Assembly (NCBI GenBank): GCA_012799425.1 | Contig: JAAZLF010000123.1 | Location: 1-12,399, forward strand | DNA length: 12,399 bases | Reading direction: 5' to 3' | Source of the DNA: Actinomycetales bacterium | Lineage (GTDB): Bacteria; Actinomycetota; Actinomycetes; Actinomycetales; Dermabacteraceae | Shown here: one piece after another, positions 6,012 to 12,399 of the stretch | Numbering within the stretch: position 1 is the first letter of the stretch | Layout: the number at the start of each line of letters is the position of its first letter | Translations under genes and position numbers: made by a program | The notes under the pieces: generated by a model | The model's input: the letters and a program-made list of their open reading frames with translations, nothing else | The model's database searches: none | What the model was told of the DNA's origin: nothing

Positions 6012-6647
6012 CTACGCCTGCTGCGGCCACCACCGGGGCAGCTGCGCGGCGATCTGGTCGGCCGCGGCAGCCGCATCCCCGCCCTCTGAGGCGACGACGA
6101 CCGAGAACGACGCGGTGACACCGCCGGCGAGAGCCGCGGCGGCAGTGCCGTCCGCGGTTCCAGGCACCTGCACGCCGACTCGCTCGAGCGTCGAGATCGC
6201 CGCCTCGGCACGGCGACGCATCGAGCGTTCGAGAGCTGCCGTGAAGGCGGGAGAGCTCAGGAACAGGCCCCGATACACCTCCCGCCGCTGCAGCAGCTCC
6301 GCGACCTGCAGCCGCAGAGCCTCGTCGTAGGTGCGTGCGAGGTCCCGTGCTGACGCGGCGGTGGCGATCTCGTGGGTGCTCACCGCAGCCAGATCGTCCA
6401 CGAGATCGGCGAAGGCATCGGCGACAGCCGCGTCGAGCGAGATCCAGTGCCCGTAGAACGTCACCCGGTGCACGTCCGCGCGACGGCAGACCTCGGCGAC
6501 GCCCAGGCCGCGGAGGTCCTCGGCGCCGTCCACGGCGTCGAGGATCGCTCGCCGGATCCTGGCCCGTGTGCGAAGGGAGCGCGGATCGTCCGGGCGCCGA
6601 CCGCCGGGACGACCGGCCGTCTCAGCGGACGCTGGACTGCCCACCAT
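6012..6647 (-). CDS. TetR/AcrR-family transcriptional regulator
   Basis: A 211-residue repressor-type protein. An N-terminal basic stretch (about 10-33) precedes the TetR DNA-binding domain, with helix-turn-helix VAEVCRRADVHRVTFYGHW (about 50-68), the last part being the recognition helix and the family's TFYxHW/F motif. Residues 75-205 form the helical ligand-binding domain, which is Ala-rich and variable. ATG at 6647 lies inside the end of the SDR gene, a 26-base overlap, with no Shine-Dalgarno; the next codon is GTG, an alternative start. Translational coupling to the SDR gene is likely, so the regulator is made with the enzyme and probably controls this operon. The 3' end faces the DUF1992 gene with only six bases between stops. 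The effector is unknown. Confidence 0.85.
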   Translation of the reverse strand: MVGSPASAETAGRPGGRRPDDPRSLRTRARIRRAILDAVDGAEDLRGLGVAEVCRRADVHRVTFYGHWISLDAAVADAFADLVDDLAAVSTHEIATAASARDLARTYDEALRLQVAELLQRREVYRGLFLSSPAFTAALERSMRRRAEAAISTLERVGVQVPGTADGTAAAALAGGVTASFSVVVASEGGDAAAAADQIAAQLPRWWPQQA

Positions 6648-7407
6648 CGACCGGGAGCAGCTGACCGGTGATGAAGCGCGAGGCCTCGGAGGCCAGGAAC
6701 ACCATGACCGGGCCGAGATCGCGGTCCGGGTCGCCGTACTTGTGGCCGAGGGCGATGGTCGCCTCGTTCATCCAGTAGTTCGCGGTGCGTCCTTCCTCGT
6801 CCAGGCGCTCCATCGCCGCGTCATACATCGGGGTGGCGATGGCGGGGAGGATCGCGTTCACGCGCACGCCGTCCGTGCCCCAGGCCGCTGCGGCGGTGCG
6901 GGTCCAGGAATGGACCGCGCCCTTCGCTGCGGAATACGCGGGAGCGACGGCTTCGGGACGCAGACCGGAGATGGATCCGAAGTTGATGATCGAACCGCGG
7001 CCGTTCGGCGCCATCAGACGGTGTGCGGCCTGGTTGGTGAGCATCGTGCCGCGGACGTTCACGGCGAACATCGCGTCCCAGTCCTCGACGGTGACGTTCG
7101 AGGCGTCCCCCGAGCGCTGGATCGCGGCGGGGTGGGCGAGAGCGTCGAGACCGCCGAGCAGCTCGGCGGCCTCGTCGAAGCGGGCGGTCACATCGTCCGC
7201 ATCGGAGACGTCGAGGCGGCGGAAGTCCGCGCGGCCGGGGCCCTGGGCGGTCGCGGCCTCGGCGACCTCGAGGCCCTGCTCCTGGTCGACGTCCATGCTC
7301 ACCACGTGTGCGCCGGCGGCGACGTAGTTGCGCACGGTCGCGGCGCCCATGCCGCTCGCGCCGCCGGTGACGATGATGCGGTGGTCGGTGAGATCCATGT
7401 GGTTCAC
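6622..7407 (-). CDS. Short-chain dehydrogenase/reductase (classical SDR)
   Basis: A 261-residue NAD(P)-dependent oxidoreductase of normal classical SDR length. The Rossmann motif TGGASGMG lies at residues 14-21. D39 at the end of the second strand suggests NAD(H) preference. The catalytic tetrad is complete: N117 (VNVRG), S145 (FGSISG), Y158 and K162 (YSAAK). The usual NNAG after the fourth strand is replaced by HPAA (92-95), a deviation in the cofactor-supporting loop. The C-terminus ends PVDGG as expected. GTG at 7407 is preferred over ATG 7398 because AAGGAG stands seven bases before it. It is the first gene of an operon with the overlapping TetR gene. The substrate cannot be told; an alcohol, sugar or sterol-like hydroxyl is typical. 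Confidence 0.9.
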   Translation of the reverse strand: MNHMDLTDHRIIVTGGASGMGAATVRNYVAAGAHVVSMDVDQEQGLEVAEAATAQGPGRADFRRLDVSDADDVTARFDEAAELLGGLDALAHPAAIQRSGDASNVTVEDWDAMFAVNVRGTMLTNQAAHRLMAPNGRGSIINFGSISGLRPEAVAPAYSAAKGAVHSWTRTAAAAWGTDGVRVNAILPAIATPMYDAAMERLDEEGRTANYWMNEATIALGHKYGDPDRDLGPVMVFLASEASRFITGQLLPVDGGQSSVR

Positions 7408-7457
7408 GGTGCAGCTCCTTCTGACGAGGGGTGGGCGGCAGGCGCCGCCGACGCTTC

Positions 7458-7490
7458 TACGCTACACCCGTAAATCAGTGGGGGTGTCCA
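7458..7490 (-). promoter_or_regulatory. Candidate SDR-TetR operon promoter with TACG-N7-CGTA dyad
   Basis: On the minus strand, TAGCGT (7464-7459) is a good -10, 51 bases before the GTG start. TGGACA (7490-7485) matches the -35 at five of six positions but with a long 20-base spacer. A dyad TACG-N7-CGTA (7458-7472) covers the -10 and is a candidate site for the TetR protein of the same operon. The promoter partly overlaps the 3' end of the RIO kinase gene. Confidence 0.4.
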
Positions 7491-8371
7491 GGTGTGCTCG
7501 CGGCCACCCACTCCTCAGGATCCGCGGCCGATGCGGGGGCCCCGTTCGCCCGCAGCCACGTGCACACGTTCACGCAGTCACGGCGCAGGAAGTCCGCACC
7601 GTTCGGGTTCGCGATCAGATCGATGACCTGCGGGACGTCGATGATCACCGGATCGGGCTCGGCCAGCCGGGAGTCGGCGAGGAGGTTGTAGGGGGAGAGA
7701 TCGCCGTGGACCAGGCCCAGCCGCGCCAGATCAAGCACCGCCTCGCGCAGCAGGCGGGCCCAGCGCTCGACGGTGGGTGCATCGGGCGCGGTCTCGTGCA
7801 AGCGCGGGGCGGCGACCGCGCCGCGCTCGTCATCGGTGCCGATGAACTCCATGCACACCTCGGTGCCGACGATCTGCACCGGATAGGGGACCGGCAGACC
7901 GGCCTCCCACAGCCGGCTCAGCACGTCGAACTCGGTGCGGGCCCACTGCGCGGCGGCGGCCTGCCTGCCGAAGGCGGTGCCCTTGGCGATCGCGCGGCCC
8001 TCGCGAGTGTCCTTGACGCGGCGACCCTCGGTGTAGGTGCTGCTGCGGTGGAAGGCGGTGTGCTCGGGGGAGCGGTAGCGCTTGGCCACCATCAGCAGCG
8101 CCTCGCCGGGAGCGCCGGTGAGCTGCTCCTCGGGCAGGGCGCGCTCGAGCAGGAAGGCGTCGGCCTCCTTGCCGGTCTTGAGGATCCCGAGCTCGGTGTC
8201 GATCGCCCCGTCGTGCTGGACCAACCAGTCGGGGAAGGGCTGCGGGCCGCGGTCGAGGGTATGGGCGGTCTCGGGCCAGGTGGACCAGCGCTGGTCCGTG
8301 CCGAGCTCCGCGACGGTGGCGGTGTACATGGCGCGGGCGAAGAAGGCGTCCCTGTCGAAGGACGTGGTCAT
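7475..8371 (-). CDS. RIO-type atypical protein kinase
   Basis: A 298-residue protein with all RIO kinase landmarks. They are the RIO P-loop GILKTGKEA (62-70), the phosphate-binding lysine K97 (MVAKR), the catalytic loop HGDLSPYN (222-229, D224 and N229) and the metal-binding loop IDVPQ (244-248, D245). RIO proteins bind ATP and act as kinases or ATPases; in archaea and eukaryotes they help mature the small ribosomal subunit, while the bacterial role is not established. Residues 1-60 are an extension before the kinase core. AGGAG stands five bases before ATG 8371. The stop is 67 bases before the SDR start on the same strand, and the SDR has its own candidate promoter, so it need not be in that operon. 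A possible 17-codon leader peptide lies upstream. Confidence 0.9.
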   Translation of the reverse strand: MTTSFDRDAFFARAMYTATVAELGTDQRWSTWPETAHTLDRGPQPFPDWLVQHDGAIDTELGILKTGKEADAFLLERALPEEQLTGAPGEALLMVAKRYRSPEHTAFHRSSTYTEGRRVKDTREGRAIAKGTAFGRQAAAAQWARTEFDVLSRLWEAGLPVPYPVQIVGTEVCMEFIGTDDERGAVAAPRLHETAPDAPTVERWARLLREAVLDLARLGLVHGDLSPYNLLADSRLAEPDPVIIDVPQVIDLIANPNGADFLRRDCVNVCTWLRANGAPASAADPEEWVAASTPGHPH

Positions 8372-8402
8372 GGGGTCTCCTGAGGGAGGGCCTGCGAGAT
8401 GC

Positions 8403-8456
8403 TCAGCAGGCGGGGGCGGAAGGGAGGACAGCAGGGGTCAGCACGGCGACGACCAT
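8403..8456 (-). CDS. Possible 17-residue leader peptide upstream of the RIO kinase
   Basis: AAGGAGGA sits four bases before ATG 8456 and opens a 17-codon frame (MVVAVLTPAVLPSAPAC) that stops at 8403, 31 bases before the kinase ATG at 8371. The ribosome binding site is among the best in the window. The peptide holds three Pro and a final Cys codon but no run of one residue, so classical attenuation is not obvious. It may be chance. Confidence 0.3.
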   Translation of the reverse strand: MVVAVLTPAVLPSAPAC

Positions 8457-8530
8457 CAGCTCCTCCTTCCCTCAGGGCTCCACGCGGAACCGGGATCACC
8501 GTACGACCTCGCTGCCCCGCGGCGCGAGGC

Positions 8531-8617
8531 ATTTATCCCTGGCGCCCGTGGCGCGTGTTCCAGGACCCCTCCGGCAACGACCTGTGCATGCTGCCGGCCG
8601 TAGGATCCGGCGCATGA
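8531..8617 (+). pseudogene. 3' remnant of a VOC/glyoxalase-family gene
   Basis: This frame ends in PWRVFQDPSGNDLCMLP, which matches the last strand of VOC (glyoxalase/bleomycin-resistance) proteins, where W-x-V-x-x-D-P-x-G-N-x-x-C/L is typical. VOC proteins have about 115-130 residues. Only the last 25-29 codons are recognisable; upstream, none of the three frames shows VOC-like sequence, and the divergent kinase start leaves at most about 240 bases. The TGA stop overlaps the ATG of the next gene as ATGA, as if the lost gene was once its operon partner. Deletion of the 5' part is inferred. Confidence 0.55.
8601..8606 (+). promoter_or_regulatory. -10 element TAGGAT of a leaderless DoxX-like gene
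   Basis: TAGGAT is seven bases before ATG 8614, the distance expected when transcription starts at the A of the start codon. There is no Shine-Dalgarno. The -35 region is weak. The element lies inside the VOC remnant, so this promoter may have arisen or been kept after that gene decayed. Confidence 0.55.
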
Positions 8618-8982
8618 GACATGCATGCAGGACCTCAGCCTTCCTGGCCACGCTCCTCGGAGCCGCGGGCGTGCTGCATTTCGCCCGGCCCGTGCCCTTC
8701 GACTCGATCGTCCCGTCGGCGCTGCCCGGCCCGGCGCGCCACTACACCTACGCCTCCGGGGCCGCGGAGCTCGGCACCGCGGCGCTGCTCGCCGTGCCGC
8801 GCACCCGGCGTTTCGGCGGGATCGCGGCGGCGGCGCTCTTCGTCGCGGTGTTCCCCGCGAACCTGCAGATGACCTACGACTGGCGCGGCGCGCGGCCGAG
8901 GAAGCGCGCCATCGCCCTCGGGCGCCTGCCGCTGCAGGGCGTGCTCATCGCGCAGGCTCTGCACGTGGCGCGGCGGGGCTGA
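8614..8982 (+). CDS. DoxX-like small membrane protein
   Basis: A 122-residue protein with four hydrophobic segments (about 8-26, 46-62, 68-86, 104-118). It has the sequence pattern of the DoxX-like family: GVLHFARPVPFDSIVP after helix 1, YASGAAELG opening helix 2 and LFVAVFPANLQM in helix 3. Family members are four-helix inner-membrane proteins, some tied to redox or quinone functions; the role here is unknown. ATG 8614 is chosen because the TAGGAT -10 lies seven bases before it and because it starts right at helix 1. An earlier in-frame ATG (8548) would add 22 residues and lies in the VOC remnant. The gene ends 86 bases before the ABC cassette, which has its own promoter. Confidence 0.8.
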   Translation: MRHACRTSAFLATLLGAAGVLHFARPVPFDSIVPSALPGPARHYTYASGAAELGTAALLAVPRTRRFGGIAAAALFVAVFPANLQMTYDWRGARPRKRAIALGRLPLQGVLIAQALHVARRG

Positions 8983-9003
8983 GGGCCCAGGACGCACCGA
9001 GGC

Positions 9004-9038
9004 TTGGAGACGGATTCGTCAATGCGTTAGCGTTACCG
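9004..9038 (+). promoter_or_regulatory. Promoter of the sugar ABC cassette with LacI-like operator over the -10
   Basis: TTGGAG (9004-9009) and TAGCGT (9028-9033) are spaced by 18 bases, 35 bases before the ATG. Overlapping the -10 is an imperfect palindrome with central CG, CGTTAGCGTTACCG (9025-9038), which pairs at four of six positions per arm and also reads as a direct repeat of GCGTTA. Central-CG palindromes at this position are typical LacI-family operators of sugar uptake genes. No LacI gene is inside the window. Confidence 0.5.
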
Positions 9039-9068
9039 GTCTGTGAGCTGTCTGACGGAGGAGAGCGC

Positions 9069-10349
9069 ATGACCACCAGACGAGCCCTCCTGGGGCTCGC
9101 CGGACTCGCCGGGGCGTCCGCCCTGGTCGGATGCTCGGCAGACCCGGAGATCGACCCGGCACTGGGGCCGCCAGCCGAGGCGGGGCTGAAGGACGAGATC
9201 ACCTTCGGGATCTGGGACAAGGCGCAGGAGCCCGCGATGCTCCAGATCATCGAGGCCTTCAACCAGCATTACCCGGACATCGCGGTGAGCATCTCGACCA
9301 CCGCCTTCGGCCCCTACTTCGAGCGGCTGCGCATCCAGGCCACCGGCGACGACCTGCCTGACGTCTTCTGGATCAACGGCCCGAACTTCGAGCTCTACGC
9401 CTCCTACGGGATGCTCCAGGACCTCACCGACCTCGAAGGCTTCGACACCGCGAACTATCCGCCGAACATGGTCGAGCTGTACTCCTACCAGGGCACCCCG
9501 TACGCGATCCCGAAGGATTTCGACACCGTCGCGCTCTGGTACAACCGGGACCTGCTGCAGCGTGCCGGAGTCGACGAGCCCGCCGGCAGCTGGTCCTGGG
9601 ACGAGTACCGCGACGCCTCCGAGATCGTCACCCGCGCGCTCGGCGACGAGCAGATCTGGGGGAACCCCGGCGGCGTCGCGAACCAGGCCCTGATCTACCC
9701 GCTGATCCTCCAGGCCGGCGGCTTCATCATCTCCGAGGACCGCACCACCTCGGGATACGACAGCCCCGAGGCGCTCGAGGCGTTCCGCTACCTCGACGGC
9801 ATGATCCGCGACGGGATCACCCCGGACGTCCGCTACACCACGGAGAACCCGCCCAAGGACCTGTTCAACAACGGTCGCACCGCGCTGTACCTCTCCGGGA
9901 ACTGGGAGGCGGCGCTGCTGCAGGAGTCGCCGGTGCGCGAGCACCTGGGCGTCGCGCCGATGATCCACGGCGCTCAGGAGGCCAACGTCATCCACGGCAT
10001 CGGCTGCGCGATGTCCTCGCGCAGCCGCCACAAGCCCGCGGCCTCCGCCTTCCTGGCCTTCCTCGGCTCCGAGGAGGCGAACCGGATCCAGGCCGAGGCC
10101 GGTGCCGCCAACCCCGCCTTCGTGGGCACAAACGACGCCTACGTCGAGGCGATCCCCGAGTTCTCCCTCGACGTCTTCGTCGACGCCGCAGAGACCGCCC
10201 TGCCGTACCCGGCCTCGCAGAACACCAACGCGTGGCTCCAGCTCGAGGAGCTGCTGTTCCCGAAGATCCTCGGCGGCGATGCACCGCTCGAGGACGGGGC
10301 CGCAGAGCTCGCCGACCGCATGAACGGAGTGCTCGCCGATGAATCATGA
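9069..10349 (+). CDS. Sugar ABC transporter substrate-binding lipoprotein (CUT1 type)
   Basis: A 426-residue extracellular solute-binding protein (family 1, MalE-like). The signal peptide has a twin arginine (MTTRRALLGLAG) and a lipobox LVGC with C22 as the lipidated residue, so it may leave by the Tat route and be anchored to the outer face of the membrane. The mature part shows typical family segments: the first strand ITFGIWD (about 44-50), FNQHYPDI (62-69), DLPDVFWING and YAIPKDFDTVALWYNRDLL near 140-165. Its ligand is probably an oligosaccharide or glycoside; the sequence does not tell which. GGAGGAG (9057-9063) lies five bases before ATG 9069. Its end overlaps the first permease by 11 bases, so the three genes form one operon. 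Confidence 0.9.
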   Translation: MTTRRALLGLAGLAGASALVGCSADPEIDPALGPPAEAGLKDEITFGIWDKAQEPAMLQIIEAFNQHYPDIAVSISTTAFGPYFERLRIQATGDDLPDVFWINGPNFELYASYGMLQDLTDLEGFDTANYPPNMVELYSYQGTPYAIPKDFDTVALWYNRDLLQRAGVDEPAGSWSWDEYRDASEIVTRALGDEQIWGNPGGVANQALIYPLILQAGGFIISEDRTTSGYDSPEALEAFRYLDGMIRDGITPDVRYTTENPPKDLFNNGRTALYLSGNWEAALLQESPVREHLGVAPMIHGAQEANVIHGIGCAMSSRSRHKPAASAFLAFLGSEEANRIQAEAGAANPAFVGTNDAYVEAIPEFSLDVFVDAAETALPYPASQNTNAWLQLEELLFPKILGGDAPLEDGAAELADRMNGVLADES

Positions 10350-11250
10350 CCTCGCGCGACCCGCCCCGCGCAGGCGACGCAGCCGCGACGGGCTCTGGCC
10401 GGTCGTCTTCCTCGCCCCGCTGATGATCGGGGTGATCGTCTTCTACTTCTGGCCCATCCTGGCCACCTTCCTCAACACCTTCTCGAGCTTCGACCCCTTC
10501 GGTGGGCGCAGCTTCGCAGGCCTGGACAACTACCGGACCCTGCTGAGCGACTCCTTCATCCCGCGCGCGGTGCTCAACACTGCGGTGTACACCGCGATCG
10601 TGCTGCTCGGCATCCCGATCGCCATCGGGATCGCCTCGCTGATGAGCCAGAAGGGCCTGCGCTTCTCCCGCTTCTATCAGGTGCTGTTCTTCCTGCCGGC
10701 GGTCTCGATGCCGGTCGCGGTGGCGCTGGTGTGGCGGATGATCTTCAACAAGGAGTTCGGCGTCGCCAACTGGGCGCTGTCCCTGATCGGCATCGAGGGC
10801 CCGTACTGGGTCACCGCGCCGTGGTGGGCGCTGCTGGCGGTGTCGATCGTGGGCCTGTGGGCGAGCCTGCCGCTGGCGATCATCATCCTCTCGGCCGGGC
10901 TCCAGGGCATCCCCGCGGAGCTGTACGAGGCCGCGCAGCTCGACGGCGCCAGCACGCTGCGCCAGTTCTTCGCGGTCACCGTCCCGCTGCTGACGCCCAG
11001 CATCTTCTTCCTCACGATCATCACCGCGATCAACGGCTTCCAGCTGTTCGACCTGCTCTTCGCGATGATGGGCCAGGCGAACCCCGCGATGGCGGACACC
11101 CAGTCGCTGGTCTACCTCTTCTACTCCGAGGCTTTCCGTCAGAACGACCAGGGCTACGCCTCCGTGATCGCACTGCTGATCCTGCTGATCATCGGTGTGT
11201 TCACGCTCCTCCAGTTCCGCATGCAGCGCAGGTGGGTGCACTATGAGTGA
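10339..11250 (+). CDS. Sugar ABC transporter permease, CUT1 type (MalF-like)
   Basis: A 303-residue inner-membrane permease with six predicted helices (about 20-42, 80-100, 112-134, 163-186, 221-243, 273-292). The EAA loop that docks the ATPase is clear: LYEAAQLDGASTLRQFFAVTVPLL (about 195-218). After a basic N-terminus (RRRRSRDG), the first helix and the periplasmic FDPFGGRSFAGLDNY segment match MalF/UgpA-type subunits of CUT1 systems. It pairs with the next permease to form the channel. The ATG at 10339 lies inside the binding-protein gene (11-base overlap) and GGAG stands about nine bases upstream. Expression is presumably from the promoter at 9004-9033. Confidence 0.92.
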   Translation: MNHDLARPAPRRRRSRDGLWPVVFLAPLMIGVIVFYFWPILATFLNTFSSFDPFGGRSFAGLDNYRTLLSDSFIPRAVLNTAVYTAIVLLGIPIAIGIASLMSQKGLRFSRFYQVLFFLPAVSMPVAVALVWRMIFNKEFGVANWALSLIGIEGPYWVTAPWWALLAVSIVGLWASLPLAIIILSAGLQGIPAELYEAAQLDGASTLRQFFAVTVPLLTPSIFFLTIITAINGFQLFDLLFAMMGQANPAMADTQSLVYLFYSEAFRQNDQGYASVIALLILLIIGVFTLLQFRMQRRWVHYE

Positions 11251-12082
11251 CAAACGCAGGACGACCCGGGCCCCGCGCCGCTGGGGCACCCATCTGGTGC
11301 TGCTGATCGGCGGGCTGCTGATGGTGTTCCCCTTCGTGTGGCAGGTGAACATGTCCCTGTCCACGCACGCCGAGGTCACCTCCGTGCCGCCCACCTGGTT
11401 CCCCTCCGAGCCCCAGTGGGGCAACTACCCCGCGGTGTTCGAGCAGATCCCGTTCTGGAGCCAGTTCCTCAACACCGCCGCCGTGACCATCGCGAGGGTG
11501 CTCGGGCAGCTGCTGCTGTGCGCACTGGCCGGATACGCCTTCGCCCGCATGACCTTCCGCGGCAAGAACGTGCTGTTCGCGCTGGTGCTGTCGATCCTGA
11601 TGGTGCCGTACCAGATCTATCTGATCCCGCAGTACGACATCGTCCAGCAGCTGGGCTGGCTGAACACGATCGCGGGCATCGCGGCGCCGGGCATCTTCAG
11701 CGCCTTCGGCACCTTCCTGATGCGCCAGCACTTCCTGGGCATGCCGCGCTCCCTGGAGGAGGCGGCACGCCTGGACGGCGCCAACCCGTGGCAGACGTTC
11801 TGGCGGATCATGTTCCCGCTGTCGGGGCCCGCGCTCAGCGCGGTCGCGATCCTCACCGCCCTGGCCTCGTGGAACGACCTGATGTGGCCGCTGATCGTGG
11901 CGACCTACGACGACCGCACCACCCTCGCGGTGGGGCTCGCGTCGCTGCAGGGCCAGTTCACCACCGACTATCCGGTGATGATGGCCGCGGCGTTCATGGC
12001 GATGCTGCCGCTGATGATCCTGTTCATCGTGCTGCAGCGCCGCGTGGTGGAGGGCCTGGCGCACTCGGGCATGAAGGGCTGA
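11243..12082 (+). CDS. Sugar ABC transporter permease, CUT1 type (MalG-like)
   Basis: A 279-residue inner-membrane permease with six predicted helices, the first at about 17-37. The EAA loop LEEAARLDGANPWQTFWRIMFPL (about 171-193) is intact. The segment SVPPTWFPSEPQWGNY (47-62), the SWNDLMWPLIV stretch (209-219) and the GLAHSGMKG end are typical of MalG/UgpE-type subunits. ATG 11243 is chosen over an upstream in-frame ATG at 11195 because it gives the normal N-terminus and overlaps the previous gene by eight bases. No ATP-binding subunit follows: the next gene is on the opposite strand. As in many actinobacterial CUT1 systems, a shared ATPase of the MsiK type elsewhere in the genome probably serves it (inference). 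Confidence 0.92.
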   Translation: MSDKRRTTRAPRRWGTHLVLLIGGLLMVFPFVWQVNMSLSTHAEVTSVPPTWFPSEPQWGNYPAVFEQIPFWSQFLNTAAVTIARVLGQLLLCALAGYAFARMTFRGKNVLFALVLSILMVPYQIYLIPQYDIVQQLGWLNTIAGIAAPGIFSAFGTFLMRQHFLGMPRSLEEAARLDGANPWQTFWRIMFPLSGPALSAVAILTALASWNDLMWPLIVATYDDRTTLAVGLASLQGQFTTDYPVMMAAAFMAMLPLMILFIVLQRRVVEGLAHSGMKG

Positions 12083-12115
12083 GCAGCCCCGCGACCGCCC
12101 TCGCCGCGGCGCCGC

Positions 12116-12399
12116 TCACCGCTGCGACTCGAGCCGCCCCGCCACCACGGTCGCCAGCACGTCCGTCTCCCGCAGACGCTGCGCCGCCTCGCGGGCGGCG
12201 GACTCGACCATCACCCCGCCCGGGCCGAGGGGGACCTCCGTGAAGGGGTCCTCCTCGAGCAGCACCACATCGGCCGGCCCCCCTACCCGCAGCGCGGGGA
12301 TCCCGTCGGTCGAGGCGGCGAGGGCCTCGCGCGGCTGGAGCTGCTGGGAGGGATGCCAGCCGGGCCGCTCGTCGGCGCTGCGATGCACGGCCGCGGCCA
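12116..12399 (-). CDS. Amidohydrolase-family enzyme, C-terminal part (partial, runs off the right edge)
   Basis: The last 94 or so residues of a minus-strand gene whose start lies beyond the window. HPSQQLQPREALAAST, followed by LRVGGPADVVLLEEDPF and the closing LATVVAGR, is the usual end of metal-dependent amidohydrolases of the YtcJ/imidazolonepropionase-like group, where the C-terminus returns to the small beta-sandwich domain. The metal-binding His and Asp residues are upstream and not visible, so activity and substrate cannot be judged. The stop is 33 bases from the convergent permease stop. That gap has overlapping GC palindromes (12102-12115) but no clear hairpin-plus-U-run terminator. 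Confidence 0.8.
   Translation of the reverse strand, partial: AAAVHRSADERPGWHPSQQLQPREALAASTDGIPALRVGGPADVVLLEEDPFTEVPLGPGGVMVESAAREAAQRLRETDVLATVVAGRLESQR

Noticed and set aside
9988..11424. Long minus-strand frame opposite the binding protein and permease genes
   Set aside because: Its product is an Arg/Asp/Glu/Gln-rich mirror of the permease helices; the plus strand is unmistakably an ABC cassette.
12102..12115. GC palindromes between the convergent permease and amidohydrolase genes as a terminator
   Set aside because: CGCCGCGGCG and GCGGCGCCGC overlap and leave no loop, and there is no U-run on either strand.

Overview
The window is very GC-rich, with strong third-position G/C bias, GTG starts, GGAGG-type ribosome binding sites and TAGNNT-type -10 elements. 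It carries a MerR regulator, a CUT1 sugar transporter without its own ATPase, and lineage-typical small membrane proteins. This points to a high-GC actinobacterium, probably a Micrococcales member close to Brachybacterium. The genus is inferred from overall protein flavour and was not tested. I see no rRNA, tRNA, CRISPR array, insertion sequence or phage module.

Layout. The left edge holds the 5' end of a minus-strand gene, possibly of the DUF222/HNH type. A 455-base non-coding stretch follows, with DnaA-box-like motifs and short direct repeats. Next come a plus-strand AAA-type ATPase with a C-terminal winged helix and a DUF1648 membrane protein. The latter meets, tail to tail with a 10-base overlap, a minus-strand gene that fuses a MerR DNA-binding domain to a PP2C phosphatase domain. 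Divergent from it is a tandem-GNAT acetyltransferase, followed by a small one-helix membrane protein, an SRPBCC protein and a DUF1992 protein that appears to start at CTG in a CTGA overlap.

The middle part is on the minus strand: a RIO-type kinase, then an SDR dehydrogenase overlapping a TetR regulator. To the right lie a short remnant of a VOC/glyoxalase gene and a DoxX-like membrane protein with a textbook leaderless -10. A CUT1 sugar ABC cassette follows (lipoprotein binding protein and two permeases, all overlapping), with an operator-like element over its -10. The window closes with the 3' end of a minus-strand amidohydrolase.

The most notable locus is the MerR-PP2C gene at 2515-3585. 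Its promoter has the 19-base spacer with a dyad expected of a MerR-controlled promoter, and a 9-bp-stem palindrome sits in its leader. An internal in-frame ATG with a GGAGG at the same 5-base spacing as the main start lies just before the PP2C domain. The gene may therefore give both a DNA-binding phosphatase fusion and a free phosphatase, in a layout recalling tipAL/tipAS of Streptomyces.
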